NCBI GenBank assembly: GCA_963682025.1
Contig: OY821517.1
Coordinates: 94,299,946-94,363,945 of the forward strand
Reading direction: 5' to 3'
Source: Cordilura impudica
Lineage: Eukaryota > Arthropoda > Insecta > Diptera > Scathophagidae
DNA length: 64,000 nt
This document shows positions 1-11,339 of the stretch, one piece after another (within the stretch, counting starts at the first letter, position 1; every line of letters begins with the position of its first letter). The translations under genes and the position numbers were made by a program. Under the pieces are notes generated by a model. The model was not told the DNA's origin, ran no database searches, and saw only the letters and a list, made by a program, of their open reading frames with translations.

Positions 1-612
1 AACTGCGCGGCAGCACGGGTGTGGCTGCCAAACGCGCGGAAGCGGACGCGACTCGCTCGCGGAACACAGCTTAGTGAAATGTCGTATGATAAATTTTATC
101 TACGTATGTGAAATAATTACCTGTTGATCAAAAGAGGCCACACATATACTATAAGCAGTTGCTTAAAAAGAAACCTTGCGACACAATATTAAACGTCGCA
201 TTAGTCTTTCATTTCTGAAACTTGAATTTGATGTCTCTGCTCCATGATGATCACTTATTGAATGAAGTAATTCAATTTTTAAAAGTTCCGATTCCTTTAA
301 TTTGCGAACCATTCCGTTATATTTGATGTTTGTAAATAAACTGAAAAAAAAAACTTAAAGCGGTTTCGCCGCTTATTTTTGAAGCATTTTTGCTGCAGCA
401 TCTTATAAAAAACTTCTAAATTAAAAAATCAAAAATTTTTAATTGAAATAAAAAATTTATTTACTGCCCATACAAATTTTTGGGGAGAAAGTTCATTTTA
501 TTGGGGAATTTTTTAATTGGGGACTAAGTACTCAGCGCCTGGTAATCATAGTGAACCATTTTTCAAGTCAAAGGCCTTTTTGTTCCGGGCAAGACCGGGT
601 AAATACAGCTAG
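1..612 (+). mobile_element. Helitron-1, 3' part (cut by window edge)
   Basis: The first ~75 bases are the GC-rich repeat unit seen at 34.5-35.3 and 55.9-56.2 kb. They are followed by ~400 bases also shared with 55.4-55.9 kb, then a stretch containing GGGGACTAAGTACTCAGCGC. The end is a CCGG-loop-CCGG hairpin (about 585-599), a short spacer and CTAG at 609-612 followed by T, the classical Helitron 3' terminus. No RepHel coding sequence is visible, so it is non-autonomous. The 5' end lies outside the window. Confidence 0.72.
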
Positions 613-2166
613 TTATATTCATAAGGTTCTAATAATGAAAAACAAATAAATAGAATCTAAAATCTAAATAATAACTTTGTTGAAAACACAGATTATACAA
701 TGGATCTGTTATAGTGGTGTCGGACACTCCTGTTCATTGTTTTAATTTAATTAAAGGTTCATTTCTCTTTGTCAGGCACCCACTGAAATGTGTAAAATTG
801 TTTTTGTAATTGTTTTCGTTTGTTAGTTTTCAACAGGAGCAAAAGTGTATTATGTACATATGCTTAAGTTCACATTTTCATCTTTTTGTTACAATGTATT
901 ATGCTGAAAGTGAATACACATATTTTTTGTACTCTAGACAAGATCATGGTTTCTGTTATCATGCTCGCTTTTATGTTGAATTTTTTCAATACATTTGAAA
1001 TCCATAATCACTAGATTTCATACCCAATTAGTTCTGCATTCGCTTGAGCTATGATCATTTAGAACTTGGCCAATTTAGTAAGGAAATTCAAAATATGTAT
1101 TTTTATACTCACATTCACTTAGGTTGGTTTATGGATTGACTATGTTACTCCTCAATGTTTTATGTTCGTAATACTGTGTCCAAATGAAATGATGACTATT
1201 TATTTGAAACATCGCGGGGTAATCGTTTTGGGCAAAATATACATATATTTTTTTCTTCATTTTACTAGTACTGTTTTTAGCATCAGTACGATATTTCATG
1301 GTTCAATAGTGACATTTTTTTCTTGTAAATAACAAAAAAGTGAATTTGGCGATGCCTTTCGAGATCTGGCTGTGTTGGAAAAATGTTTACAAGTAGTGCA
1401 AAAAGTTCCAAGAAAACGGAGAGAGCGTAGAAAACAAAGATTGCCCCGGACATGAAAAACCTTCAACTAATGGAAAACATGTCAGGAAAGTCAAAGTTTT
1501 TTGGTAAAAAAAAATTTGATTTGATATCTTGCTGATATTGTAGCCATTTCAAAAGGACCAGAAAAGATAATTTGGACCTCAAACGCTTCAATTCTCGATT
1601 GGATTCAGAAACACTAAATTCTTTTACTTAATATTTCTGAAACAATGCACTTTGACTACGCGAGCGAAATGGCCACGATCCGGAAATGAATTACGGGAAT
1701 ATTCGTTAAAAGGTGGAACAAGGCCTAAAAAGCGAGGTTGTGTTAGCAGTTACTTTCCGCCAGGCCATACAATTTGCAGGACATATATTCAGGAATATAT
1801 TTACGTTGCTTACGTGAATATATTCGCAAAAAAAAGACTAGAATATTGTTGCACAACCACAAATACAATACACCCCAAAGACCATATCGTGGACATTATT
1901 TTGAATTGATTGTTAGATTTCTCCCCACTATGGAATGCGATGAACTTGATTTGGAAGAATAGATAAAGATTTTGAATTTTTTAACAAAAGTCATATTTTC
2001 ATTTGACATAGTAGAATATGTATAATATATAAAATATATATCAGGTGTAGGAGTGTTTATTTTCAATTGAGGAAATATGTGACGGATATAAATCTAATTC
2101 GAACATGTCAATTTTGATAGAATAATAACAAGAAGTAAAATATTTTCTTTAGAATAATTTAAAAAA
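613..2166. other. AT-rich stretch without a recognised gene
   Basis: No convincing gene. An open frame at 1652-1909 (about 85 codons) has no family I recognise and ends in low-complexity sequence. The part around 1340-1900 is less AT-rich than its surroundings and may be a decayed transposon, but no motif allows a name. Confidence 0.5.
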
Positions 2167-2705
2167 ACAAATAAGAGCAATAAATTCAGCTGTACCGAAT
2201 CCTTTATACCCTCCACCCGTTTCTGTATATTTTTTTTAAAAACTAAATTTGTTACACTAAGGGACAAAAAAGACCAGATTTCACATTGCCATGTTGAATG
2301 TTTAAAATTAAAATTATTAAGATAATTAAAAAAATTTTATTTATTTTCGTGCTTTCTTAATTGAAAGAAATTATTAGATGCATACTTACACTTACAATTA
2401 CATTCTGGTTTTGTTTGCCTGAAAGTTTAGACGTAAAAAAAATATCAACCAGCAAGCCAAAATGAGTATGCATCGCTGATACACTATGAAATCTTATCGT
2501 ATTATCTTTACAGCTTCATTCGTCATTCCTCACCTATTTGGTCTGGAGGCACCACCAAACTGCTGCAGATTATGGCGAACATTTTAAGCTTCAGTAGTGT
2601 TGCTTACTCGACCAATTGCGGACATGAAAAAGTTTTCAACAAACGGACAGACAGACGGACATTGGTAGATCGACTTCTCCTTTTATAGAGTTTATGGGGT
2701 CTTCA
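2167..2705 (+). mobile_element. Family B HINE-like element, decayed copy
   Basis: Starts with AACAAATAAGAG, then the short palindrome TTCAGCTGTACCGAA and ATACCCTCCACC, matching the 5' end of the copy at 21608. Near the other end is a GGACAGACAGACGGAC microsatellite, as in the other copies. The interior has diverged strongly and no terminal hairpin is clear. Confidence 0.55.
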
Positions 2706-3173
2706 TATTTTAATTTGAAACTCAGAAAAACTGTAAAACACAGCTTTAGAAAATGAATAGGAATTCGAAATGCAATGCAGAAGAAGCTTCAACTAACTAA
2801 GTTGAGTAACATAATGTTTCAGAAAACGCGTGTCAGTGTAAATCAAAAATTAATTCAAATTTTTATTTAACCACAACAAATTCGCTGTTAATTAAGTGGT
2901 TTTTTGTAATATATTGTTTTTTGCGTAAATTCAAGAGTTTTCAACAATTTAATTTCCAATAACACTGTGATATGATGACATTTAAAAATCATACAAAATT
3001 AATTATCATACATACAAATACCTTTGTATTTCTACTTATATACATTTGTTAATTGATCATATCAATATTAAAAACGTTATATCGGTATGCAATGACAACA
3101 GTGAAAACCTGCAACTGTATTGTGTATATTTGATATAAAATGAAACATTATGCAAGTTTCTGAAACCAGTTGG

Positions 3174-3180
3174 TATAAAT
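3174..3180 (+). promoter_or_regulatory. Candidate TATA box of the OBP gene
   Basis: TATAAAT lies 177 bases upstream of the start codon; transcription from about 3205-3211 would give a 5' leader near 150 bases. A second TATAAA at 3304-3309 would put the start near 3335 with a ~20-base leader. The sequence does not decide between them. Confidence 0.4.
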
Positions 3181-3356
3181 CTTGGGCTGTTTTATTTATT
3201 TGCATAGGGTTCACCACAGACAGAAACCAGTTTTATTCACTAAAAGAAAAACCAGAAATTGTCTTATATCGCAACAATTCAGCCTCATATTACTACAGTC
3301 TTTTATAAACCTCCAAGAAAACTACATCTGTTGAATAATAACTGAAGACATATAAA

Positions 3357-3848
3357 ATGAAGTTGCAGCTGGCCTTTTTGTTATTATCTTTGACTTTGGT
3401 TTGTTGGATATTTTATTTAAAAATTATAACATTGTTTTAAATTTCTTTTGTCCTTTTAAAGGTTTCGGCTAAATTTGAAATCCGCAATAGGGACGATGCC
3501 CTTAGAGCACATGAAGAATGCCGTGAAGATAATGATGTTCCAGATGATGTCTATGAGAAATTCCTTAACTATGAATTTATTGACCACAAACGTACTAAGT
3601 GCTATGTTAAATGCTGGGTAGAAAAAATGGGAATTTTTAAGGAACGCAAAGGTTTCGATCAAAAAGCTATTATTTATCAATTTACCCATGATACACCCCA
3701 TCACTTGAGTAGTGTTCAACACGGTCTGGAGAAGTGCCTCGATTTCAATGAATCTGGTTCAGATGTATGCACATTTGCCGATCGTGTATTCTCCTGCTGG
3801 CTTAAGGTTAATCGCCACGTTGTTCGTTCAGCTTTTGGTGAAAAGTAA
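3357..3848 (+). CDS. Odorant-binding protein (PBP/GOBP family, Obp99-like)
   Basis: Secreted carrier of small hydrophobic ligands, of the insect PBP/GOBP family. Two exons: 3357-3398 (14 codons) and 3462-3848, joined by a 63-bp phase-0 intron (GTTTGT donor, TTTTAAAG acceptor). The product is 142 residues, the usual size. Residues 1-17 form a signal peptide (hydrophobic core LAFLLLSLTL, likely cut after VSA). Six cysteines stand at 34, 61, 65, 106, 117 and 126, giving spacings of 26, 3, 40, 10 and 8, which is the classical OBP pattern with three predicted disulphides and six helices. The tail after the last cysteine is only 16 residues, and the GSDVCTF...SCW segment recalls the fly Obp99/Obp44a group; the exact orthologue is not assigned. 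The ATG is chosen because it alone adds a signal peptide to exon 2. The frame is intact, so the gene looks functional. It is alone in the window, whereas such genes often occur in clusters. Confidence 0.93.
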
Positions 3849-4009
3849 CTGAGAAAATTTTGACAACGCATTTTATGTGATTTATTATAAGCTAGAAATG
3901 TTGTGATTTAATATAATTTTGTTGTAAAAATTATTATAAAAATATATATTACAATTTTTTATTATTAATTATAATTGAATCTAATTCGACTTGGAATTAA
4001 TGTTGTGGA

Positions 4010-4015
4010 AATAAA
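4010..4015 (+). terminator. Poly(A) signal of the OBP gene
   Basis: AATAAA followed by a second overlapping copy (AATAAATAAAT), about 160 bases after the stop codon, in an AT-rich 3' region. It is the best canonical signal downstream of the gene. Confidence 0.5.
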
Positions 4016-4124
4016 TAAATTAAAGCCTAATATTGTGGGCCTTAAATGGAAAGAGTAATGATTTTAACTAAATTCAAAAATGTATTTGGTATTCTTTTAT
4101 ACAATTTCTTTATATATTTATTCG

Positions 4125-4262
4125 CAACAGCACAATGGTTTGCTGCTACCCGCCACTGAAACTTTGTGTTGAGGGTATAATTAGAATGTGCAAATGTTTG
4201 TGACTACCAAAAATATTTAACCTATACCCACTTTTTACTAACCCCCTGTCTGTATGTCCTCA
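4125..4262 (-). mobile_element. Family A fragment, heavily decayed
   Basis: Read on the minus strand this matches the last ~130 bases of family A: the hairpin region, GGGTATAAT, the TTGTGACTACCAAAAATATTT segment and ACCTATACCCA. It is much more diverged than the other copies. Confidence 0.45.
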
Positions 4263-4815
4263 CATTCAAACTACAGGTCACAAATATATATATACATATA
4301 TACTGGAGTGATGGCCAAATTTTTTTTTCCTTTTTGGAATTTTAATACGTGCTGTACGGATTATTGTGACATTGAATCGAAAACTTAAGTGCGCAAAATT
4401 TGAGCCAAATCGGACAATGCTTTTTAGACGCGCATTGAGTTCAAAGTTCAAATATGCACTTATATGTAAAAATTATCAAAAAAAAAAAATAATCATTTTC
4501 ACCAAAATTTTGATATTAATAATTACGTTTCAATTAAACTAATTAATAGACCAAAATCTAAAGTAAATTATCTTTCTAATAATATAACAAAATCTATTAT
4601 CGGTTGAAAAACTGCCAAGTTGTATTAAATTCCCCAGGCAATAAATGCGCCGCAGACCACTTGATTAAGAAAATCGAGCTCACATTTTTAAAGACATTGA
4701 AATAATTTACAAAAATAACATTTTTGCATTCTCATGATTCCTAAATAATCATATGTAAAGTATTTTGCATCTCGCCTATTGCTATGCCGTTCTGAATTAA
4801 TGTCAAAGCGGTACG

Positions 4816-5336
4816 TATACGTACGTATATAAGTTAATAATTAATTAATTTATATTAACAAAAGTTCAATCTCCCCTGTCGCAATCCAATTGCTGACACA
4901 ACTTCTCATATTTATTTTAAAATTCAATTCCCTCTGTCGCAATCCAATTGCTAACACATTTCCGTTGTTCCAAATTTAATTATTTACCTTTCTTAAAATA
5001 TTTGCTAAAAGTGCTGATGACATGTCTGCATTGAATGCACCTAAAATAGCTCACGTTGCATTCAATGTGATGGTTGATACTCGACAGGTATAATATTAAG
5101 TAGATAATAAGTACAAAAATGTTAAGTTGTAAAAATAGAGTCCGAACAAGAAGACATAGTTTTCCGGCAGTAATTTAAACTAAATAATAAAAAGACATAA
5201 TTGACATAGTCAGTCTTCTCTTTTAAAATAAATATATTTTATTTTTTATATAATAAAAGTTAATCAAATAAAGTTAAAGAAGACGTAGTCTTCTCTTTAA
5301 AACAAAATTAACAAGTGTTATATTAATTTATATAGT
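4816..5336. other. Insert in the left arm, absent from the right arm
   Basis: The arms match up to AAGCGGTACGTA and resume at TAGTGCTAAAAACTATTTC, so these ~520 bases were added to the left arm or lost from the right. They contain a ~25-base motif (GTCGCAATCCAATTGCT) repeated 60 bases apart at 4878 and 4938, and two AGAAGAC-GTAGTC type motifs. No TIR is obvious. A short open stretch starting at 5023 ends at a good splice donor (CGACAG/GTATAA) but is too small to identify. Confidence 0.5.
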
Positions 5337-6001
5337 GCTAAAAACTATTTCAAAATCTCCAGTTTTACTTTTTCAAAAATTTTGTTCAAGAAATTTTCCG
5401 GAATCAACGATTGGACTTTAAGGTCTTATTTACAAAATTTATGTGATTAAAAATGCCAAACAATGTAGGTATCTTGTTCTTAAATTGGCGAAGGCAGCGT
5501 TTTAATTTCAGCGGATTTGAAGAAAAATGTGTTTTTTCATACTTTTTCAACTTTTAGGCTACATCTTTTTGCTGTTTTCATATTTCAAATATCTTTTGTC
5601 AAAATATTATACTACTTGATATAGGTTCTCAATCCTGTAAATTAAGGTTAAATTTAAGTACTATAAACTGTCCCTCTTAAAGTCAAAGATCAAATTTAAG
5701 AAGATTTATATTTTTTTAAAAGAAAATATCGAAATAATGTACATTTGTAGAAGGATTTCAATAAAACTTGATAATAATATTTTAGTTACAAAAAAAAAAT
5801 ATTCTAGACTTATTATCTGAGATTAACCCGTGGAGCACCCTTGATGACAAATTGACACTTTATGAAAATCTATAAATATTTTCTTCATCAGGATTTTTTT
5901 AAATAAAACAAATATAATGTATTCATAAGATTCCTCAAATGTATTCATTAGTTTATGATAATATGTTGATTAATTAGTTTTTATATTTAATACAGTACAA
6001 A

Positions 6002-6247
6002 CATATTTGTATATCGAGGGCTTATATTCAAAAAGTGTTATCTGCATCAATAATTATTTTAAAGAGAGCGCGTAAAACCGATCGATTTGCAACAATATCT
6101 ATTAAGAAATAGTCGTACTAATCATGTATGATATCAAAATTAATATTATATTTGACAGTTATATCAGACAATAGTTTGAAATCAAAAATTAATATTGCTG
6201 GCAAATGTAGATAGCACTTTTTAAATATAAGCCCTCGATATACAAAT
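6002..6247. mobile_element. MITE with ~40-bp terminal inverted repeats
   Basis: The left end around TATATCGAGGGCTTATATTC (6009-6028) and the right end GAATATAAGCCCTCGATATA read in reverse (about 6222-6242) are inverted copies extending ~40 bases, including the AAAAAGTG(T/C)TATCT segment. The interior of ~160 bases is AT-rich and non-coding. It directly abuts the reverse-transcriptase fragment. Confidence 0.6.
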
Positions 6248-6993
6248 GATTTGCCACAACAACTATCTCACTGCAAAATACATATGTATGCGGACGACGT
6301 TCAGCTATATCTGAGTAGTCCAGTAAGCTCCATAGAAGAAAATGTTGAAAAGCTAAACTATGACCTTAATAAAATACATTTTTGGGCCACTGCAAATGGA
6401 CTTTGTCTCAACCCGCATAAATCAAAATATTTGATTATTCATAAAAATACTGTTCTTGAACATGATATACTAATAAACCATCAGAAAATCGAGATTGTAA
6501 AAAAGGTAAAAAATCTTGGCATAGTTTTCAATAACAACTTGACTTGGTCAAGCCACGTAGATACACTTGTGGTTCAAACTTATATAAAGCTAAGATCGCT
6601 TTGGGTAATTCAGTATTTTACGCCGTTAAGAGTTAGACATCTTCTTCCAAAGGCATACTTAATTCCTGGTCTACTTTATGGCTGTGAACTTTTTGGCAAC
6701 TGCGACTACGCCAGCAAGAAAAAACTAAATATTTTGTATAACAATATTGTTAGATATGTTTATGGACTGAAGAAACGTGATAGTGTTTCGACTTTCTCAA
6801 AAAGTCTTTATGGAGTCTCATTCGATAACCTTGTTAATATAAGGGTTTTAATGTATTTGCACAAAATTATTAACACCGAGAAACCCCTATATCTTTAGAT
6901 GTAGAAGGGGCAAAAACTTTATTATCTCTATGCGTCGATGCCTTGTGTCAGAATGGCAATTTTTCATAAACGCAATTCCACACAACCAACAAT
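6245..6993 (+). pseudogene. Non-LTR retrotransposon reverse transcriptase, C-terminal fragment
   Basis: The open frame to 6898 carries the RT catalytic box HMYADDVQLYLS (YADD about 13 residues in), followed by a thumb-like region with NLGIVFNNNLTWSSHV, typical of the second half of non-LTR reverse transcriptases (Jockey/CR1/L2-type; the clade is not decided). The coding starts at NDLPQ, right at the MITE edge, so the endonuclease and most of the RT are missing. After the stop the next frame continues with ...FIISMRRCLVSEWQFFINAI... to about 6993, showing a frameshift. A tail of TAATAAAGAAATAAATAAATA near 7200-7225 looks like the element's 3' end. It is 5'-truncated, as is usual for these elements, and dead. 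Confidence 0.8.
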
Positions 6994-8620
6994 AAGTTAG
7001 CAACGCAATACATTTTAAGGAATTTTTGTTTAGTTGCTTTGTTTAAATATATTTAATTTTCATTTCTTTAAATTCATGAATTTTAATAATTTTTTGTATT
7101 TAAGTATACAGTTTTTATCGTATTTTAATTTTGTGGCAAAATTTTTGAACGATATAAATCCTGTACTTTAATTATAAGACATGTCTTGTTGTACAGGAAA
7201 TTAATAAAGAAATAAATAAATAAGTTTTGGGACACGCGAATTGTATATGAAAATTTTAAAACTTCTTTATTCCAGAAATAAAATAATTAATTAAAAAAAA
7301 ATAATCTTATAAATCGTTATCTTTTTGTAGAGATTGTAGATTTGCATTTTTCGAATACTGGTGCCTATAATTTTGTACCACCTGTTAAATGAAAAAAAAG
7401 AACAAATGGCACAAAATATAAGTTTAGCATAATATTATTTAGAACTAACCCTTTAGTACCCTTATATTTCAGTTAAGATTTTTAGTTTTTTATAATAGAC
7501 TGATATTGGCCCATAAGTACTTAAGGCTTAATTTAAAAAAAAAAATCGAGAACCTCACGGGCTAATTTCAGAAAATAAGTCCAGAATATTATTTTTAGAC
7601 TTATCTAAATATTACCAACAAGTCTAATCGAAATCCTTCCACAAATAAATATTATTTTAATATTTTGTTTTATAAAAATCTAAATCTCCTTAAATTTGAC
7701 TTCTGACCTTAAAGAGGGAGAGTTTGTAGTGTTTTGAAATATGAAAACAGAAAAAATATGTAGCCTAAAAGTTGAAATAGTATGAAAAATCACATTTTTC
7801 TACAAATCCGCTGAAACAAAAACGCTGCCCTTGCCAAATTAAGAACAGGATACCTACAATGTTTGGTGCTTTTTATCACATATATTTTGTTAATAAGACC
7901 TTGAAGTACAATCATTGATTTCGGTAAATTTCGTGAACAAAATTTTTAAAAAAGTAAAATTGGAGATTTTGAAATAGTGCTAAAAAATACGTACCGCTTT
8001 GATATTAATTTAGAACGGCGTAACAACACACGAGATGCAAAATACTTTACATTCGATCATTTTGGGAGAAGAAAAATGCAAAAATGTTAAATGTTGTTGT
8101 CGTAGATGATGTCAATGTCTTTGAAAACGTGAGCTCGATTTGCTGCGGCGCATTTATTGCCTGGGGAACTTGATATAACTTGAATATTTTTTAACCGATA
8201 ATAGATTATGTTGTTTTACTAGAAAGATAATTTACTGTAGATTATGCTTCATTAATTAATTTAATTGAAACGCAATTATTAATATCAAAATTTTTGTGAA
8301 AAATTTTTACATATAAATACATATATGAAATTTGAACCCAATACGCGTCCAGAAACCATCGTCCGATTTGGGTCAATTTTTGCGCGCTTAAGGTTTAGAT
8401 CCAGTGTCATAATAATCCCACCCGCACACCTCAAAATCCAACCAAAAATTTTTTTTCATACAAACCGCTGTCACCCTAATAAAGTGTAATTCATAATTAT
8501 AACGTCATTCTTTTTGTGAATATAACTCTTTCCATATATAATGATTCCCTTAAGTCTCTTCAGATGAATTACACTTCTTTGAATATGCTCTTGATTGATA
8601 ACTGTTTTATAGTGGTAGTT

Positions 8621-9930
8621 ATAGTTATTGTATTGTTATTTTGTAATTTTCTGCATGTTTGTGATTCATAATTATAACGTCATTAATACTTTCTCTTAAA
8701 AAAAAACAATTGTTATAAAATTAATAAGGAATTCTTCTACCTTTAATTTTAATTAAAATAAAAATTCGATTGTGCATACTTTTTACTAAATTCTTCATAA
8801 CAATTTCGCTTATTCTCTCCCATTCTTCCAATATGACGGTTTTCAATGAAGCTACGTCAGCGTATTGGCGACTTCCGCAGTAAACCCTGTTTGACCAAAT
8901 ACCCCATATGTTTTCCATTAGGTTCAGATCAGAAGAACTCGCAGGCCATTCCAAAACAGAAATATTTTTGGAAGAAAACCAATTTTTAGTTGCGGCATTG
9001 CGTTATCTTTCTGAAAAATTAAGCTTTTGTTTGAATTTTTTTCTTAAAATTAAACCAAACTCATTTCCAACGTTCTTATGTAGTCAGCACTATCCATTCT
9101 ACATGAAACAAATTGCATTTCTAATGTACTATCGACACAAAAAGCTCCCCACTCCATCAATGATGCTCCTCCAAAATTTCTCTTTGTGAAGGTTAGAGGT
9201 TCCTTTCTTACGTCTCTCCAGTAGCCTCGGTTGCCATCTGGGCCACCTAAATTTTATTTTTTTTCCTCGGAGAATCTGACCTAATGTGAAATTTTTTTGT
9301 TTGTACCCATTTTAAGTTTTATTTCAAATCTAGTTTATTTTTTATCATTATACGACTTACCTGTTTTCAATCCGTACGCATGTTATCGTACGCAAACTTC
9401 ATTCTGCCAGCTATATGACGTGGTAGTAGTCTCTGAACTATTGCCATCTTAGATCGAACTATGTTTTTCTGCATTTAAAGTCCTCCAAACAGTTGATTTT
9501 GATGCAATGACTCCAGATTGGGCTCTGATTTTCGCAACACTAGATGAGAAGTTGCTTGCCAGTCGGTAATACGGGCTACGTCGCGTTGCGAAAGAATTTT
9601 TTTTCGTCCTGCACCTTTTGCTTTTCCATAATTCGTGGGATTCTTTAAAAAATTTTGGACTACCCTTAGACTGCGACCTAATCTTCGAGCAATTTCTCGA
9701 AAACTCACATTATCGGCTTTGAAAGCCAAAATCTGACCTTTTTCAAGGTCGGTCGGTATTTTTCCACGAGGCATATGATCACAGATAAAAAAATTTATTT
9801 AAATCGATCTACTTTCACTAAAGTCATCACTTATTGATCTCATTCTCCTTTTTTTTTTCTTGCAATTTGGCGTTATAATTATGAAACACTAACATTCAGT
9901 AAATTACAACATAAAAATACAATAACTACA
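8621..9930 (-). mobile_element. Tc1-like transposon (Tc1-a), decayed
   Basis: Ends at about 8621-8681 and 9868-9930 form imperfect ~60-bp inverted repeats (TAGTTATTGTAT...TTCATAATTATAACG). The length of 1.3 kb is standard for Tc1-like elements. It encloses a broken transposase on the minus strand. An additional copy of the TTCATAATTATAACGTCATT motif lies just outside the left end at 8490-8510, perhaps a solo end of a second copy. Confidence 0.68.
8721..9774 (-). pseudogene. Tc1-like transposase, broken
   Basis: DD34E transposase that would cut and paste the surrounding element. The N-terminal part (9774 down to 9475) begins MPRGKIPTDLEKGQILAF and contains the paired helix-turn-helix (SFREIARRLGRSLRVVQNFL) and the GRKK hook typical of Tc1 proteins. 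The C-terminal part (8954 down to 8721) contains WPASSSDLNLMENIWG, which supplies the last catalytic acidic residue. The middle is spread over other frames with deletions, and the first two catalytic aspartates are not recoverable in one frame. Clearly inactive. Confidence 0.82.
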
Positions 9931-9968
9931 ATACATTATATACATACAGATCATTTTTGTAGAATATA

Positions 9969-11322
9969 CTTTTTGTAAGTTAATGTCTAAGAGAATTCTT
10001 ATTGTCAGAGTTGTATTGTCGAATTTTATGAAGATTATTTTTATGGAAGATCTTAGCCCTGTAACTCCTCTCTTTAAGGGTCAATTTGACCCTTATTTTG
10101 AGAAAATAAAAATAAATCCTTTCAAAAATGAGATTTAAGGAGTAAAATATTATACGAAAATTTTTACCGAAAGATTTCAGTGGGGCTTGCGGAAGACAAC
10201 AAAGTTGTAAATAAAGCTATTTACGCTTAATCAGCAAAATTACACGCCAGCTTATCCAAAAAAAATTACTATAGAGTATATAAATAATTTTTTTCCAAAA
10301 TAATCAATAAATATGGCTCTTAAATGTTAACGAGCATCGTCAAAAACCGGGTTGGGGTGATGGGTAACTGTAAAATAGTTTGATTTTAATAATGCTCAAC
10401 TACAATAGCTATAGCTTGCACACTGAATTCCCGCGTCTATATTTTTTTAAAGCGTTTTATTTAGTATGTATTTATTTTCCTTTTTCTTCAAAGTTTAAGA
10501 ATAAAATGGAATTGATAAACATTAAAATAAAAATGGCAGTAGTATTATAACAGATGAAATATTAACCTTAATATGTTTTCCTGTATTTAACTTGACGCCA
10601 ATGTTCCGCATTCAGCAAGCATAACACTTTGATATTTCCCTTTGAATCTCTCTTCTAACACCTTTATATCCTCATGAAACCTTTCTCCACGTTCATCTGG
10701 AACCGCTATAAAGTTTTCTTTAAAAAATTGAGATGTTCTTAGTATATTTTCAGAAATGTCTGCATGGTTTTGTGCTTTTCAGTTTCCAAGGAATTCTGTT
10801 TTAACAAGCTGCATAAAGTCAAATACTGCCTCTTCCATATTGGACAGATGACCATAAAATTCTTCAGGTTGTAGTATTTTTTGATATCGGGTCCAACGAG
10901 CATTCCTAGAAAGGGTAATTTACATTAAATAAAATAAATTCGTTCTTACAACCGCTTGTTACCATCTTTTAATTTTGCTGCAGATAATGTGGGGAAAACT
11001 GTTTGAATACATTTGGATGTATTTCTTTGTTTATTAAAGCTTTTAATAAAATTCTTAAGCATGCCCAAGCTAGATTTATTTTAGTTGAGTATAATTAATC
11101 CCAAATATTTTGCAGGTACCCGTGTAATTTTACTAATTAAGCGGCAAAAATTTTCGGAGAATATTTTGAAAGGACTTTCCGATTTTCTCAAAAAAGGGGT
11201 CGAAATGACCCTTAAAGAGAGGAGCTAGAGGATTAAGATCTTCCTTAAAAACGATTCTCATAAAATTCGCTAAAATAACTATGAAAACATGAATTCTCTC
11301 AGATATTAACTTACAAAATTCT
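9969..11322. mobile_element. DNA transposon with ~170-bp terminal inverted repeats
   Basis: The ends are inverted copies over about 170 bases: TTTTGTAAGTTAATGTCT (9970) against its complement at 11305-11320, then GAAGATCTTA, CTCCTCTCTTTAAGGGTCA and GAGAAAAT in the same order on both sides. A decayed coding fragment lies inside on the minus strand. No clear target-site duplication was found. The superfamily is unknown. Confidence 0.65.
10590..10902 (-). pseudogene. Fragment of an uncharacterised arthropod TE-associated protein
   Basis: The minus-strand frame reads NARWTRYQKILQPEEFYGHL...MQLVKTEFLGN, a TGA stop, then ADISENILRTSQFFKENF and VPDERGERFHEDIKVLEERF. The ERFHEDI...ER(Y/F)(Q/K)G segment resembles the C-terminal part of a protein that recurs in many copies in arthropod genomes and is usually left unnamed; this is from memory of the motif only. 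About 104 codons with one internal stop. The position inside a TIR element suggests it is what remains of that element's own gene. No catalytic motif can be assigned. Confidence 0.5.
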
Positions 11323-11339
11323 TTTCATTTCGACCAAAA

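Larger units (their letters stand above)
4303..8477. repeat. Long imperfect inverted repeat (fold-back-like structure)
   Basis: The left arm (about 4303-5840) and right arm (about 7545-8477) are reverse complements at roughly 80-90% by eye. Landmarks: GGAGTGATGGCC at the left end against GGGTGACAGCGG (reversed) at the right; CCCCAGGCAATAAATGCGCC against its complement near 8155; and AACCCGTGGAGCACC near 5825 against 7553. The outer ends are near-identical, as expected of a transposon with very long terminal inverted repeats. No target-site duplication is clear. The 1.7-kb spacer holds a MITE and a retrotransposon fragment and no transposase. Confidence 0.7.

Noticed and set aside
5023..5083. 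Short open stretch ending in a splice donor as a host exon
   Set aside because: Only ~20 codons, no partner exon, and it sits in an insertion within the inverted-repeat arm.
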